Counted from the stretch's first letter, positions 16,709 through 25,813 are shown. The stretch: DNA of 64,000 nt from Halogranum rubrum (GCF_900114455.1 NZ_FOTC01000001.1:1203058-1267057), one strand, 5' to 3'. Notes: generated by a model not told the origin, from the letters alone. Numbers and translations: made by a program.

Positions 16709-18025
16709 ATGCGAGTAGTGGCGGTCGTCTCTCTCCTCCTCGTCTGCAGTGTGTTGACTCCGTCGGCCGTCTTGGCCGAACCGGTTACGCCACTCGGAAC
16801 GTCGGCGCTGGGTCCTGTCGACGTCGACCTCGGCAACGAGTCGGTCGCCGCCGTTCAGTCGTCGGAGAACGAATCGGGTGGGTCGGACCGCTCCAGTCAA
16901 TCGAACCAATCGGGTGGCTCGTTCGGCCTCCAAGTCTCGTCGTTCGTCCAGTCGACGACAGCAGAGACGAACGGCGTCGTCGAAAACGAGATGTGGGAGG
17001 CGAACGTCAACCGCTCCGGTCGACCGACTGAGGTCACCCGACGCGTCGACCGGTTGGACCGGCGTGTGACGTCGCTCCGCGACCGACGACAGTCACTCAC
17101 GAACGAATACGAGAACGGTACTCTCTCGACGCTCCGCTATCGGGCGCAACTCGCCCAGTTGAACGGCGAGCTCAACGCGCTGTCGGCGGCGGCGAGTTCG
17201 ACCGAACGCGCAGCGACGCGGCTCAACGCGAATCCGCGCGGCCTCTCGGAGGTCCGCTCCGAGATTCAGCGTTCCAGAGCGGAGACACCGCCCCTCGGTC
17301 GACCCAACGACGCTCGCTCGAACAGCAGCAACGCGACCCGAGGAGGGCCGAACGACCGCTGGGAGCGAAACGCTAACAACCGCTCTTCGGAACGACCAGT
17401 ACCCGAGGAGCGTGGTAGCGCCGACCAGGCCGGCGGACGCAACAGGTCCGGTGGCGGTCCTCCGAGCGACGAGACGGGTGCACAGGGCCAGCGGAACCGA
17501 GAGCGCAACGCAGACGACGCAAACGAGACGAGAGGGTCGGAGAACGCGAACGACGCAGCAAACCCGGGAAACGCGAACGACGAGAACGACACGAGAGGAC
17601 AGGGTAACGAGAGACGACCGGACAACGCGAGAGAGTCGAGCGACGGCAGTTCCGGTTCCCCGTCGAACCCAGCAAGCAACGCTGATACTGACGCAAGTGC
17701 GTCCACCAACGACAGCGAAGCTGAACGGTCCGAAAGAGACCAGAACACCGAGAACACCGAGAACGCCAACGCCGCCGAGGATACGCGCGGCCAGTCGTCG
17801 AACGCCGGAAACGCTGCCGACGAGGAGAATGCGAAGAACCCCGAAAACGCAGGGGGCTCTGACACGTCAGCAAACGCTGGGAACGCCGGGAACGCAGCAA
17901 ACGCCGGAAACTCGTCGAACTCAGAGGAGCGCGGGAAATCAGCGAACGGCGCCAACGAGAAACCGTTCTCGATAGGCTCCCGAGACCCTCCGTTCGAGTG
18001 TATCCGAGTTGAGTCAGCCTTTTGA
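16709..18025 (+). CDS. Secreted low-complexity Asn/Gly/Asp/Ser-rich protein
   Basis: This 438-residue protein has a Sec-type signal peptide (about 1-23, ending SAVLA). Residues about 105-190 are predicted helical, possibly coiled coil (RVDRLDRRVTSLRDRR, then LAQLNGELNALSAAAS). From about 200 to 415 the sequence is unstructured, built from Asn, Gly, Ala, Glu, Arg and Ser with recurring GNAGNAANAGN- and NTENTENAN-type units. The last 20 residues (GSRDPPFECIRVESAF) lose this composition, which may mark a frameshift or an altered end. No homologous family is recognised. An ArsR-type regulator gene starts 25 bp after its stop in the same direction. Confidence 0.7.
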   Translation: MRVVAVVSLLLVCSVLTPSAVLAEPVTPLGTSALGPVDVDLGNESVAAVQSSENESGGSDRSSQSNQSGGSFGLQVSSFVQSTTAETNGVVENEMWEANVNRSGRPTEVTRRVDRLDRRVTSLRDRRQSLTNEYENGTLSTLRYRAQLAQLNGELNALSAAASSTERAATRLNANPRGLSEVRSEIQRSRAETPPLGRPNDARSNSSNATRGGPNDRWERNANNRSSERPVPEERGSADQAGGRNRSGGGPPSDETGAQGQRNRERNADDANETRGSENANDAANPGNANDENDTRGQGNERRPDNARESSDGSSGSPSNPASNADTDASASTNDSEAERSERDQNTENTENANAAEDTRGQSSNAGNAADEENAKNPENAGGSDTSANAGNAGNAANAGNSSNSEERGKSANGANEKPFSIGSRDPPFECIRVESAF

Positions 18026-18050
18026 GTTCCGGCAGCATACCTCTGTGTAT

Positions 18051-18713
18051 ATGGACTCTGCGGTACTGCTCGATCTCCTCGGGAACGAGAACCGCCGGCG
18101 AATACTCCGGCTTCTCTCACACAAGCCCTGTTACGTCACGGAGATCAGTGAGTATCTCAGTGTCAGTCCGAAGGCCGTCATCGACCACCTCCGAAAACTC
18201 GAAGAGGCCGGACTGGTCGAATCTCGGACAGACGACCAACGCCGCAAGTACTTCCACATCTCGCGGAACCTCCGCTTGGAGGTAAACGTCTCTCCGTACG
18301 GATTCGGTGCCAAGAGCGCGTATCCGGCGAGTCCGAGTCTCGACATGACCGGCCGCTGTCCACACGTCTCGCTCGATTCGACGCTCGGCTACGAGACTGA
18401 CTCCGTCTCCGTCTCGGAACTCGCGACAGAACTGGGCCGTCTCGAAGAGCTAGAGAACGAACTCTCGCTCGCTCAACGGTGGGTCCACGGGCGAGTGACG
18501 GAAGTACTCGACCGACTGAACGACACTATCGGCGCCGACGCCGACAGTCGGTTCTACGCCGAACTCCTCGCGGCTATCGCCACAGGAGCCGACACGACGA
18601 CAGAGATCAGCCGTGAAGTCGAGACGACAGAGGAAGTCGTCGAGGACGCACTGCTCCGACTGGCCGACCGAGGACTCGTGAAACGGCATCGTGACGGCTG
18701 GTCGGTTCTCTGA
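18051..18713 (+). CDS. ArsR-type winged-helix transcriptional regulator
   Basis: This 220-residue protein has an N-terminal winged helix-turn-helix (about 1-85): LLGNENRRRILRLLSHKPCYVTEISEYL, recognition helix VSPKAVIDHLRKLEEAGLV and wing RRKYFHIS. The segment LRLEVNVSPYGFGAK matches a large haloarchaeal/euryarchaeal regulator group with a C-terminal extension. The extension (about 120-220) is helical and ends in a second HTH-like stretch (TEISREVETTEEVVEDALLRLADRGLVKR). The effector is unknown; the Cys content gives no clear metal site. The in-frame ATG at 18009 is less likely because it overlaps the upstream gene. Confidence 0.85.
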   Translation: MDSAVLLDLLGNENRRRILRLLSHKPCYVTEISEYLSVSPKAVIDHLRKLEEAGLVESRTDDQRRKYFHISRNLRLEVNVSPYGFGAKSAYPASPSLDMTGRCPHVSLDSTLGYETDSVSVSELATELGRLEELENELSLAQRWVHGRVTEVLDRLNDTIGADADSRFYAELLAAIATGADTTTEISREVETTEEVVEDALLRLADRGLVKRHRDGWSVL

Positions 18714-19108
18714 GACGTCTCGCTCTCATACCGCCTCTCGACTACTTTCGCCTCCAGAGTCGCGACTGCCGACTATCGGCTATCGACTGCCGACTCGAAC
18801 TCGACCTCGTCGAGAGCAGCGCACGACCGAGAACGGTTCAGCGAGTGTGAGAACGCGTGCAGAACAGTCACATCCCCCTTCAGGTCACAGACTCACAGTC
18901 ATTAGGTATCGTCGTTAAGTGTACAACTCCCCTGTCTTCAGGTGCGGTTCAGTAACACCGTGTTTGTGCTGAACTGTAAGGCATTCCGGTCGTAGACACC
19001 CAACACGGGTGTCTTCTCGACCTTCGAAAGAACACTGGCGAGCGACGCGACTGCGCTGTTTCTATGAGACGAGTCCGCTACGACGAGCGTGCCGTGACGA
19101 AGACGCGA
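18714..19108. other. Intergenic region with hairpins, no gene supported
   Basis: This is a convergent gap of 395 bases. It holds a perfect 7-bp hairpin with a 5-base loop at 18995-19013 (GACACCC and GGGTGTC) and a weaker 6-bp pair (GTTCAG 18947-18952 with CTGAAC 18969-18974). It also holds a direct repeat of CGACTGCCGACT in the first 90 bases. Composition is clearly lower in G+C than the flanking genes. A terminator for the minus-strand gene or a small RNA are both possible. Confidence 0.4.
18995..19013 (-). terminator. Hairpin downstream of the minus-strand membrane protein gene
   Basis: A perfect 7-bp stem (GACACCC/GGGTGTC) with a 5-base loop lies about 95 nt after the stop of the minus-strand gene. 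There is no T-run, so termination is uncertain; an RNA processing site is the alternative. Confidence 0.3.
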
Positions 19109-19618
19109 TTAGTCGATGTCGCGAGTCACACCGTCGCGGAGGTCACGGCCGAAGTAGTGACCGAGGACGACGACGAGCATCCCGGCGACGGCACCCCCAC
19201 CGGCGATGGCGACGCCGTAGCGAGCGAGCAGGTCGGCGGCCACCGGGAGGAACGCCGACCCGAGCGTACTCAAGAGGAAGCCGAGACCGGAGGCCACGGC
19301 ACCGGCCGCACCGACTTCGAGATATCGGCGACGACTCGCTACCAGACCGACGAGAAAGCCGACGGCGAACAGTCCGGCGAACCGACCGAAGAAGCCGATT
19401 ATCGGAATCGCACCGCCGACGGCCATCCCGGCGACGGCCAGGAGGAGTGTCCCGAGGAACACTTTCACCGAGAACAGATTGCCGAGTCGGCGTCTGGTAC
19501 CGGCCATTCGACCGTCGGAGGCACCTGCTGTAGAGTGGGCGGTGTCGGCGTCGGACGACGTGGAGGGTATCTCGTCGAGCGTCGACCGCGAGCGCTCGAC
19601 TTCGTCACTACGCTGCAT
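19109..19618 (-). CDS. Small multi-spanning membrane protein, unknown function
   Basis: The 169-residue protein has a hydrophilic Ser/Thr/Asp-rich N-terminus (about 1-48), then about four hydrophobic segments rich in Gly and Ala: VFLGTLLLAVAGMAVGGAIPIIG, FAGLFAVGFLVGLVA, VGAAGAVASGLGFLL and VAIAGGGAVAGMLVVVLG. The Gly-rich pairs resemble DUF456-type membrane proteins, but I do not claim membership. The gene is transcribed away from gatD, which starts 81 bp from its start codon, so the two share a divergent promoter region. Confidence 0.7.
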   Translation of the reverse strand: MQRSDEVERSRSTLDEIPSTSSDADTAHSTAGASDGRMAGTRRRLGNLFSVKVFLGTLLLAVAGMAVGGAIPIIGFFGRFAGLFAVGFLVGLVASRRRYLEVGAAGAVASGLGFLLSTLGSAFLPVAADLLARYGVAIAGGGAVAGMLVVVLGHYFGRDLRDGVTRDID

Positions 19619-19698
19619 GGAGAGAGATGTGTTCGCCGAGGGTATGGCTCTTACCCCGAACGAATGGATTGAAGTCCGGTCCCGCGGAACCTGCGAGT

Positions 19699-20943
19699 AT
19701 GAACCCAGGGGATCGCGTCCGCGTCGAGCGCGCGGGCGTCACGAACGAAGGCGTACTGATGCCCTCCACGACGGCGGACTACCTCGTCATCAAGCGCGAC
19801 GGCGGCTACAACGTCGGTATCGAGCGCGAGGACGCCGAGGTCGACGTCCTCGAAACCGACGTGTACGACGTCGGCGACGAGGGTGAGGGCGAAGACAGTT
19901 CGGTCGTCGAGTTCGACGACGACCTCCCAACGATTGCACTCATCTCGACGGGCGGAACCATCGCCTCCACCGTCGACTACCGCACCGGTGCCGTCACCGC
20001 CCGTTTCGACGCCGAGGACGTCCTCCGGGCCGTCCCGGACCTCGCGGGCCGCGCGAACTACCGCGGCCGCGTCGTCGCCAACATCCTCTCGGAGAACATG
20101 ACGCCCGAAATCTGGCGTGACCTCGCAGCGGCCGTCCACGAGGAGATAGAGGCGGGAGCAGACGGCGTCGTCGTCATGCACGGAACGGACACGATGCAGT
20201 ACTCCGCGGCCGCGCTCTCGTTCATGCTCGACACGCCCGTCCCCATCGTCTTCACGGGGAGTCAGCGCTCGGCGGACCGACCCTCCTCGGACAACGTGAT
20301 GAACGCCGTCTGCGCCGTCGAGGCCGCCAAGAGCGACGCTGCCGAAGTCATGGTCTGCATGCACGCCTCGGAATCCGACGACGTCTGTGCGCTCCACGAA
20401 GGGACGCGCGTCCGCAAGAGCCACACCTCCCGCCGCGACGCCTTCCGAACAATCGGTGCCAAGCCACTCGGCGAAGTCGACTACGACACTGAAACGGTCT
20501 CGTTCCGACGCGACTACGCCGAGCGCGGTGCCGCCACACTGGACATCGCCGCGGACCTCGCGGACGACGTCGAACTCGTCAAGTTCACGCCCGGGATGGA
20601 CCCCGCGGCGTGGGACTACCTCGAAGGCAAGTCCGGTGTCGTCATCGAGGGCACGGGCCTCGGCCACGTCCACACGGACCTCATCCCGCGCATCGAGGAA
20701 CTCGTCGACGACGGGGCGGTCGTCGCCATGACCAGCCAGTGTCTCGAAGGCCGCGTCTGTGACCGCGTCTACGATACGGGTCGTGACCTACTCGACGCCG
20801 GCGTCGTCGAAGCGGGCGACACCCTGCCCGAGACGGCGAAGGTGAAGCTCATGTGGGTCATCGCGAACACCGACGACCCCGTTGGAGCGATGCAGCGGTC
20901 GCTGAACGGCGAGTTGACCGAGCAGTCCCGCCCGTGGACGTGA
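19699..20943 (+). CDS. gatD: Glu-tRNA(Gln) amidotransferase subunit D
   Basis: GatD is the asparaginase-like subunit of the archaeal GatDE complex. It releases ammonia from glutamine or asparagine so that GatE can convert Glu-tRNA(Gln) to Gln-tRNA(Gln). The 414-residue protein has an N-terminal beta-barrel (about 1-70, MNPGDRVRVERAG) followed by the asparaginase fold. Catalytic Thr motifs are STGGTIAS (T84, T87) and MHGTDT (H161-T165), with the downstream Lys/Asp set. Start ATG 19699 fits the conserved N-terminus. gatE is not adjacent; instead a GNAT gene overlaps the stop by 4 bp. Confidence 0.96.
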   Translation: MNPGDRVRVERAGVTNEGVLMPSTTADYLVIKRDGGYNVGIEREDAEVDVLETDVYDVGDEGEGEDSSVVEFDDDLPTIALISTGGTIASTVDYRTGAVTARFDAEDVLRAVPDLAGRANYRGRVVANILSENMTPEIWRDLAAAVHEEIEAGADGVVVMHGTDTMQYSAAALSFMLDTPVPIVFTGSQRSADRPSSDNVMNAVCAVEAAKSDAAEVMVCMHASESDDVCALHEGTRVRKSHTSRRDAFRTIGAKPLGEVDYDTETVSFRRDYAERGAATLDIAADLADDVELVKFTPGMDPAAWDYLEGKSGVVIEGTGLGHVHTDLIPRIEELVDDGAVVAMTSQCLEGRVCDRVYDTGRDLLDAGVVEAGDTLPETAKVKLMWVIANTDDPVGAMQRSLNGELTEQSRPWT

Positions 20944-21875
20944 TAGCCGACCAGTACGAGATTCGACAGGCCCGCCCCGACGACGAGGACGCCGTCGTCG
21001 AATTCACGGAAGACACGTGGAGCGACCGCGGCAGTAGCGACTACATCCCGCGTATCTTCCAAGAGTGGATTGCCGGCGACGGCGACGACCAGCGGACGTT
21101 CGTCGTCGAGGCTGGCGACGGTGACGACAGCGACATCGCCGCCATCCTGCAGGCTGTCGTCCTGACCGACCACGAAGCGTGGGCCCAGGGGATGCGCGTC
21201 AACCCCGACTACCGCGGCGAGGGACTGAGTACACGAATCAACGACGCCGCGCTCCGTTGGGCGCGTGAGAGAGGCGCGACTGTCGCCCGCAACATGGTGT
21301 TCTCGTGGAACGTCGCCGGACTCGGCGGGTCGCGTGCGGCCGGGTTCGACCCCTGCACGGAGTTCCGCTGGGCGATGCCGACACCCGACTCGGACGCCGA
21401 ACCCGAACTCGTTATCGGCGACGAGGCCGACGCCGCGTGGGCGTTCTGGAGCGCCAGCGACGCACGCACGGACCTGAAGGGTGTCGCACTCGACAGCGAC
21501 GAGTCGTGGGCCGTCTCGGAAGTGACCCGTGAGAAACTCCGCGACGCCGCAGACGAGAATCGACTGTTCGTCGTCGCAGACGACGGCACGCGAGGGTTCT
21601 CCTACCGAAACCGAACCTACGACCGCCCGAACGACGAAGGCGACGAGGAGACGTGGGCCGAGTACGCCGTCGGTGCGTGGGCCGACCTCGACGCTTGTCG
21701 GTCGCTCTTTGCCGCCATCGCCCGCGACGCCGCGAGCGTCGGCGCGGAGAAGACGCGCGTACTGATTCCCGAGTCGGCACGGTGGGTCAGCGACGTGGCC
21801 GCCTCGCGTGTGAACGTGTCCGACGAACCGGACTTCGTGATGGCCGCGGATTTGACGAGAGCGCGGTTCGAGTAG
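20940..21875 (+). CDS. GNAT-family N-acetyltransferase, two-domain
   Basis: This 311-residue protein has an N-terminal GNAT domain (about 5-150): the opening IRQARPDDEDAV and the acetyl-CoA loop in MRVNPDYRGEGLSTRINDAALRWARERGA. A second half (about 160-311) is a divergent GNAT-like repeat, as in other two-domain archaeal members. The start GTG 20940 overlaps the gatD stop (GTGA), with GTG 20934 as an alternative six bases upstream; both imply co-translation with gatD. The substrate is unknown. The coupling to gatD makes a link to translation worth considering, but that is inference. Confidence 0.82.
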   Translation: MIADQYEIRQARPDDEDAVVEFTEDTWSDRGSSDYIPRIFQEWIAGDGDDQRTFVVEAGDGDDSDIAAILQAVVLTDHEAWAQGMRVNPDYRGEGLSTRINDAALRWARERGATVARNMVFSWNVAGLGGSRAAGFDPCTEFRWAMPTPDSDAEPELVIGDEADAAWAFWSASDARTDLKGVALDSDESWAVSEVTREKLRDAADENRLFVVADDGTRGFSYRNRTYDRPNDEGDEETWAEYAVGAWADLDACRSLFAAIARDAASVGAEKTRVLIPESARWVSDVAASRVNVSDEPDFVMAADLTRARFE

Positions 21876-22475
21876 TCAGTCACAGCCTTTCTCGGGGTCC
21901 GTCACCCTCGGAAGTTGGTAGCCGACGGCGATGGCGTCGCACGTATTCGCTCTGAGCGAGAGTGCACCGTCTTCGACGACGACAGCACCGTCTCGGTCGT
22001 AGCCGTCCTCGACGGGACACGACCGAAGTTCCCACGTGTCGGAAAACGTTTCACCCGATTCCAGTTCAACAGACACCTCGTAGGCGTCACGGATGTCGTC
22101 CGAGGAATCACGCTTCGCTACGTCGGGGAACTCGATGGCTTGGTCGGCGTCGACTTCCCACGTCCCGTCGAGAACTGCCTCTCCTGTCTCGGCGTGGGTG
22201 AGTGAGAGAGTGACGCAGTGGTCCGTCTGTTCGTAGTTCTCGACGTAGAACGTCGAATACTGGATGTCCGGTTGGGGCGTCCGCGTCGACGACGTCGTCG
22301 GAAAGGGCGAAGAGCCATCGTCAGTCGACATCGTCGATTCGGTGGTTTCGGCAGTCTCAGTCGAACCGGACCCTCCGTCGGGAGAAGCGGTACAGCCTGT
22401 AAGCGCGAACGAAAGCCCACTCCCGACGGAGGCGAGGAACAGTCGGCGTGAGGTACGTGAGATGTTGGAGAGCAT
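21876..22475 (-). CDS. Tat lipoprotein, unknown function
   Basis: This 199-residue exported lipoprotein has SRRLFLASVG followed by FALTGC, a lipobox. A Thr/Ser/Glu-rich tether (about 30-70) leads to a small beta-sandwich-like domain (about 75-199): STFYVENYEQTDHCVTLSL, a GTWEV strand, then SVELESGETFSDTWELRSCPV. Three Cys in the domain could form a disulfide. It resembles short haloarchaeal lipoproteins with no assigned function. The gene converges with the acetyltransferase with no gap between stops. The start was chosen from the signal peptide; a minus-strand TATA-like GCATTTGT lies about 30 nt upstream. Confidence 0.72.
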   Translation of the reverse strand: MLSNISRTSRRLFLASVGSGLSFALTGCTASPDGGSGSTETAETTESTMSTDDGSSPFPTTSSTRTPQPDIQYSTFYVENYEQTDHCVTLSLTHAETGEAVLDGTWEVDADQAIEFPDVAKRDSSDDIRDAYEVSVELESGETFSDTWELRSCPVEDGYDRDGAVVVEDGALSLRANTCDAIAVGYQLPRVTDPEKGCD

Positions 22476-22581
22476 ACGAGAGAGACACACCCGAGTTCGA
22501 ACAAATGCTTTCTGGTCGCTCAGTTTCGACTCTGCCCCGTCGGGCACTCTGTTTCTCGCGAGTAGATGATTCGGCGAGAAG

Positions 22582-23055
22582 TCAGAACACCGAGCGACCG
22601 ACTCGGAGTGCCATCCCGACGAGTGTCCCCACGAGCGACCCGACGACACCGTAGCCAGCAAAGAAGAGCGACAGTGCCCACAGGGGTGAATCTCCTCCCC
22701 GCGGCGGCGACCCGGTCCGAAGGTAGCGGATGGTCCACCCGAACCCAAGCATCGACGTAACCGAGAGTGCAGGCGTGACGCCGATGACGGCACCGCCGAG
22801 GAGTCCGCCGCCGAGGACGCCGTTGAGCAGGCCGACGAGCGGAGGAGAGTGAAAGACGAGCGTGGGGAAGAGGACAGGTTCGTAGAGAGCGGCGGCTACA
22901 TCGTCGCGTCCGAGTGCGTCCGCGAGCAGCATCAGACCGAACAGACCGACGAAGGGAGCGACATAGCCGCCGACGAAGAGCACGACGTGCCGAACTGGGT
23001 CGTCGGTCGGGCCCCACAGAAGCGTCTCGGTGAGCGACGTCGTGCCGTCCGTCAT
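22582..23055 (-). CDS. Membrane protein, downstream member of a tandem paralogous pair
   Basis: This 157-residue protein has about four hydrophobic segments. It shares an N-terminal LWG...LFVGGYV block, a central LYEPVL...SPPLVG block and a C-terminal DSPLWALSLFFAGYGVVGSLVG block with the protein encoded directly upstream, so the two arose by tandem duplication. Its start overlaps the upstream stop by 4 bp (ATGA). The function is unknown. Similar YIP1-like or DUF-type membrane proteins exist, but I cannot assign a family. Confidence 0.75.
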   Translation of the reverse strand: MTDGTTSLTETLLWGPTDDPVRHVVLFVGGYVAPFVGLFGLMLLADALGRDDVAAALYEPVLFPTLVFHSPPLVGLLNGVLGGGLLGGAVIGVTPALSVTSMLGFGWTIRYLRTGSPPRGGDSPLWALSLFFAGYGVVGSLVGTLVGMALRVGRSVF

Positions 23056-23552
23056 CGCGACCGAAATCTATCGACGACGAATCGGCCGACCGTTCCGACG
23101 ACGAAGCCGACGAGCGACCCGACGAGTCCGAACAGGCCGAACATGACCAGCAGCGCCCACAGCGCCGTGTCGCCGCGAGTGACGTACTCACCGGTAGTGA
23201 CGAGGTGGACGGCGACGTCCAGCGTGACGAACGCGCCGAACACGAGCGAGGGGGCGACGCCGATGGCGACACTGGTCGACAGTCCGCCGCGACGGTACGC
23301 ACTGGCCACCGAGACGAACGGCGGCGAGTAGAACAGGAGCACCGGAAGGACGGGAGAGTACAGCGTGTCGCCAATCTGTTCGCCGACGACTGGAGCAAGC
23401 ACGCGGTCGAAGAGCAAGAACAGCGCGAACAGGGCCAGCATCGCGAGAACGTAGCCACCGACGAACAGCCGCCAGTGGCGTCGCCGGTCGCGGGGGTGAC
23501 CCCAGAGGAACGCTCGGTAGTCGAACGTAGCGGCGGTGGAGGGCGAGGGCAT
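23052..23552 (-). CDS. Membrane protein, upstream member of a tandem paralogous pair
   Basis: This 166-residue protein has about four hydrophobic segments and the same blocks as its neighbour: FLWG...LFVGGYV near the start, LYSPVLPVLLFYSPP in the middle, and GDTALWALLVMFGLFGLVGSLVG near the end. It is the first gene of the overlapping pair. Upstream (50 bp) is the end of the APC-Usp gene on the same strand, so read-through from there is possible. The function is unknown. Confidence 0.75.
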   Translation of the reverse strand: MPSPSTAATFDYRAFLWGHPRDRRRHWRLFVGGYVLAMLALFALFLLFDRVLAPVVGEQIGDTLYSPVLPVLLFYSPPFVSVASAYRRGGLSTSVAIGVAPSLVFGAFVTLDVAVHLVTTGEYVTRGDTALWALLVMFGLFGLVGSLVGFVVGTVGRFVVDRFRSR

Positions 23553-23602
23553 CTGCTCGGAGAGACTGCGTGCGGCGAGAAAAGTGTTCGTTCCGTGACG
23601 AC

Positions 23603-25813
23603 TCAGTTCGAGCCGAGGAGTCGCTCTTTCAGGCTGCGTTCGCGTTTCTTCTCGGCCAAGAGGACAGAGCAGTCGACGTCGTCGACGATGTCCAACACGA
23701 GCGTCCCGCTGACCAGTCGCGAGAGGAGACCGCGTTCTGTCGCACCGATGATGAGCATCGACGAGTTGTCGGCGTGGCGTTCGATAGAGGATTCGACGTC
23801 GCCGGTGTCGACGACGAGGTTGGCGTCGGCGAGGTCACGGTCGGCCGCCCACGATTCGAGAAACGCCATCCCCTCTTGTTTGTCGTCGGAGACGTGGAGG
23901 AGCGTGATGCGTGCGTCGTACTCGTCGCGGAGAATCTTCGCGATGGCCGCCGAGAGGTCCGAGTCGGGGCCACCGGCGGTCGGAACGAGTACGTTCGAGG
24001 CGTCGAAGCCGCGGTCACGCAGGACGAGGAAGTCACACGGCAGGTCGTGGGCGAGTTCGTCGATTGCGCTCTCGGCGCGGCCCGGCGACCCGTGGGAGTC
24101 CGGCCCCCAGCCCATGACGGTCGTGTCGGCCTCGTAGGTACGTGCGGCGTCGAACACTTCCTCGAACGTCCGGTGCGAGAGGATGGTGTGTGTCTCGACG
24201 GGGACACCGAACGTCTCGGCGTCTTTTCGTGCTTGTTCGAGGATGCGTTGGGCCGCCTCGTGGTCGCCTTGGTCGCGGGCGGCCGAGAGCGCGGTCTGGT
24301 CCGGAACCTGCACGATGTTGACTGCGACGACCGTCCCGCTCCGTTGCTTGGCGACGGCGCTGGCCAGCGTGATGAGGTCTTTCTCGCTTTCGGGGTTCGC
24401 GAGCGGAACCATCACGCGGTACTTCCCGCCGTCGGGTTGCACCGACGAGGCCGCCGAGACGGCCGGTTCGGGCATCTCCTCTCTCCGAGAGAGGATGTAC
24501 TGGCCGAGGATACCCTGCTTCTCCGTCTTTCCACGGGCGTAGAACAGGTACCACGCGACTGCGAACCCAGAGAGGACGACGGTGAGAACGACGGCGAGTT
24601 CTGCGATGAAGACCACGAGTGCGAACGAGATAATCGCCCCGACGATCGGAAGTACCGGATAGAACGGAATCGTGTAGTCCGGGTTGTAATCTTCCGGGTC
24701 GGCCACGCGCATCACGATGAGTGCGATGTTCAACAGGCCGTAGATGACAAGGTGGAGCGCACTTCCGGTACTCGACAGGAGTTCGAGGTTGCCGAAGACG
24801 ATGAACGCGAGGATGAACGCGCCGGTCAGTGCAATCGAACGGTACGGCGTGCCGAACCGCGGGTGAATCTCGTTGAGTTGCGGCGTGACGATTTTGTCCC
24901 TCCCCATCGCGAAGTTGATGCGTGACGACGCCAGAATCGAGGCGTTCGCACTCGACGCGGTGGCGAGTAGTCCACCGAAGAGGAGTGCGACGGCACCGAC
25001 TGGCCCGAGGAGGATGCGGGCGACGTCGACGACGGCGGTGTCGTTGTTAGCGACGACGCTGTTGTCGACGGCGGCGAGCACCACGAGTAAGACGAGCGCG
25101 TAGATGGTCGTCACGATGAGGACGCTCCCGATGACTGCTCGCGGGAGGTTGCGACCGGGGTCTTTGATCTCCTCTGCGACCGAGGTGATCTGGACGAACC
25201 CGAGGTAGGAGACGAAGATGAGACCCGTGACGGGGAGAAGCGGGTCCGTCCCGTACGGGGCAAACGGTCGAAGCGTCTCCAGATTGGCGCTCAGCGCGCC
25301 GACGAACGTGAACACGCCGAGGATGGCGACGAGCGTGATGACGATGATGTTCTGGAGTTTGCCGGTCTCTTTCGCCCCGACGTAGTTGATACCGATGAAC
25401 AGCGCCGCGCCAGCGAGGGCGACGACTTTCGCCGGGCCGAGACCGAGGACGGACGGGACAGGCGCGAACTGTGTCACGTACTGCCCGAAGCCGAACATGT
25501 AGAACGCCGACGCGAACGCGAGTCCGAGCCAGTTGGCCCATCCCGCGATAGAGCCGAACAGGGGCCCGAGGGCGTGGTTGATGTAGTAGTACGCCCCGCC
25601 GGACTTCGGCATCGCCGTCCCCAGTTCACTGGCTGAGAGCGCGGTCAAGAGTGCGATAGCGCCGCCGAGGACGAACGCCCCCGCGGCGAGCGGTCCCGCC
25701 TCGGCGACGGCGACGCCCGGGAGGACGAAGATACCGGCCCCAATCATCGTACCGACACCGATAGTCAGCGCGGCGAGGGGGCCAAGGTCTTTGGCGAGTT
25801 CTTCGTCACTCAT
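23603..25813 (-). CDS. APC-family amino-acid permease fused to two universal stress domains
   Basis: The 736-residue protein has an N-terminal amino acid-polyamine-organocation transporter (about 1-440, about 12 membrane segments). Its unwound first helix carries GVGTMIGAGIFVLPG, which binds the substrate amine and carboxyl groups. Two cytosolic UspA domains follow (about 465-600 and 605-730). The second has an ATP-loop-like GATERGLLSRLVSG motif of the G-x2-G-x9-G(S/T) type; the first is weaker. Such fusions are common in haloarchaea, where nucleotide binding by Usp may gate transport. Upstream, 52 bp away on the same strand, is a stand-alone Usp gene, probably co-transcribed. Confidence 0.92.
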   Translation of the reverse strand: MSDEELAKDLGPLAALTIGVGTMIGAGIFVLPGVAVAEAGPLAAGAFVLGGAIALLTALSASELGTAMPKSGGAYYYINHALGPLFGSIAGWANWLGLAFASAFYMFGFGQYVTQFAPVPSVLGLGPAKVVALAGAALFIGINYVGAKETGKLQNIIVITLVAILGVFTFVGALSANLETLRPFAPYGTDPLLPVTGLIFVSYLGFVQITSVAEEIKDPGRNLPRAVIGSVLIVTTIYALVLLVVLAAVDNSVVANNDTAVVDVARILLGPVGAVALLFGGLLATASSANASILASSRINFAMGRDKIVTPQLNEIHPRFGTPYRSIALTGAFILAFIVFGNLELLSSTGSALHLVIYGLLNIALIVMRVADPEDYNPDYTIPFYPVLPIVGAIISFALVVFIAELAVVLTVVLSGFAVAWYLFYARGKTEKQGILGQYILSRREEMPEPAVSAASSVQPDGGKYRVMVPLANPESEKDLITLASAVAKQRSGTVVAVNIVQVPDQTALSAARDQGDHEAAQRILEQARKDAETFGVPVETHTILSHRTFEEVFDAARTYEADTTVMGWGPDSHGSPGRAESAIDELAHDLPCDFLVLRDRGFDASNVLVPTAGGPDSDLSAAIAKILRDEYDARITLLHVSDDKQEGMAFLESWAADRDLADANLVVDTGDVESSIERHADNSSMLIIGATERGLLSRLVSGTLVLDIVDDVDCSVLLAEKKRERSLKERLLGSN

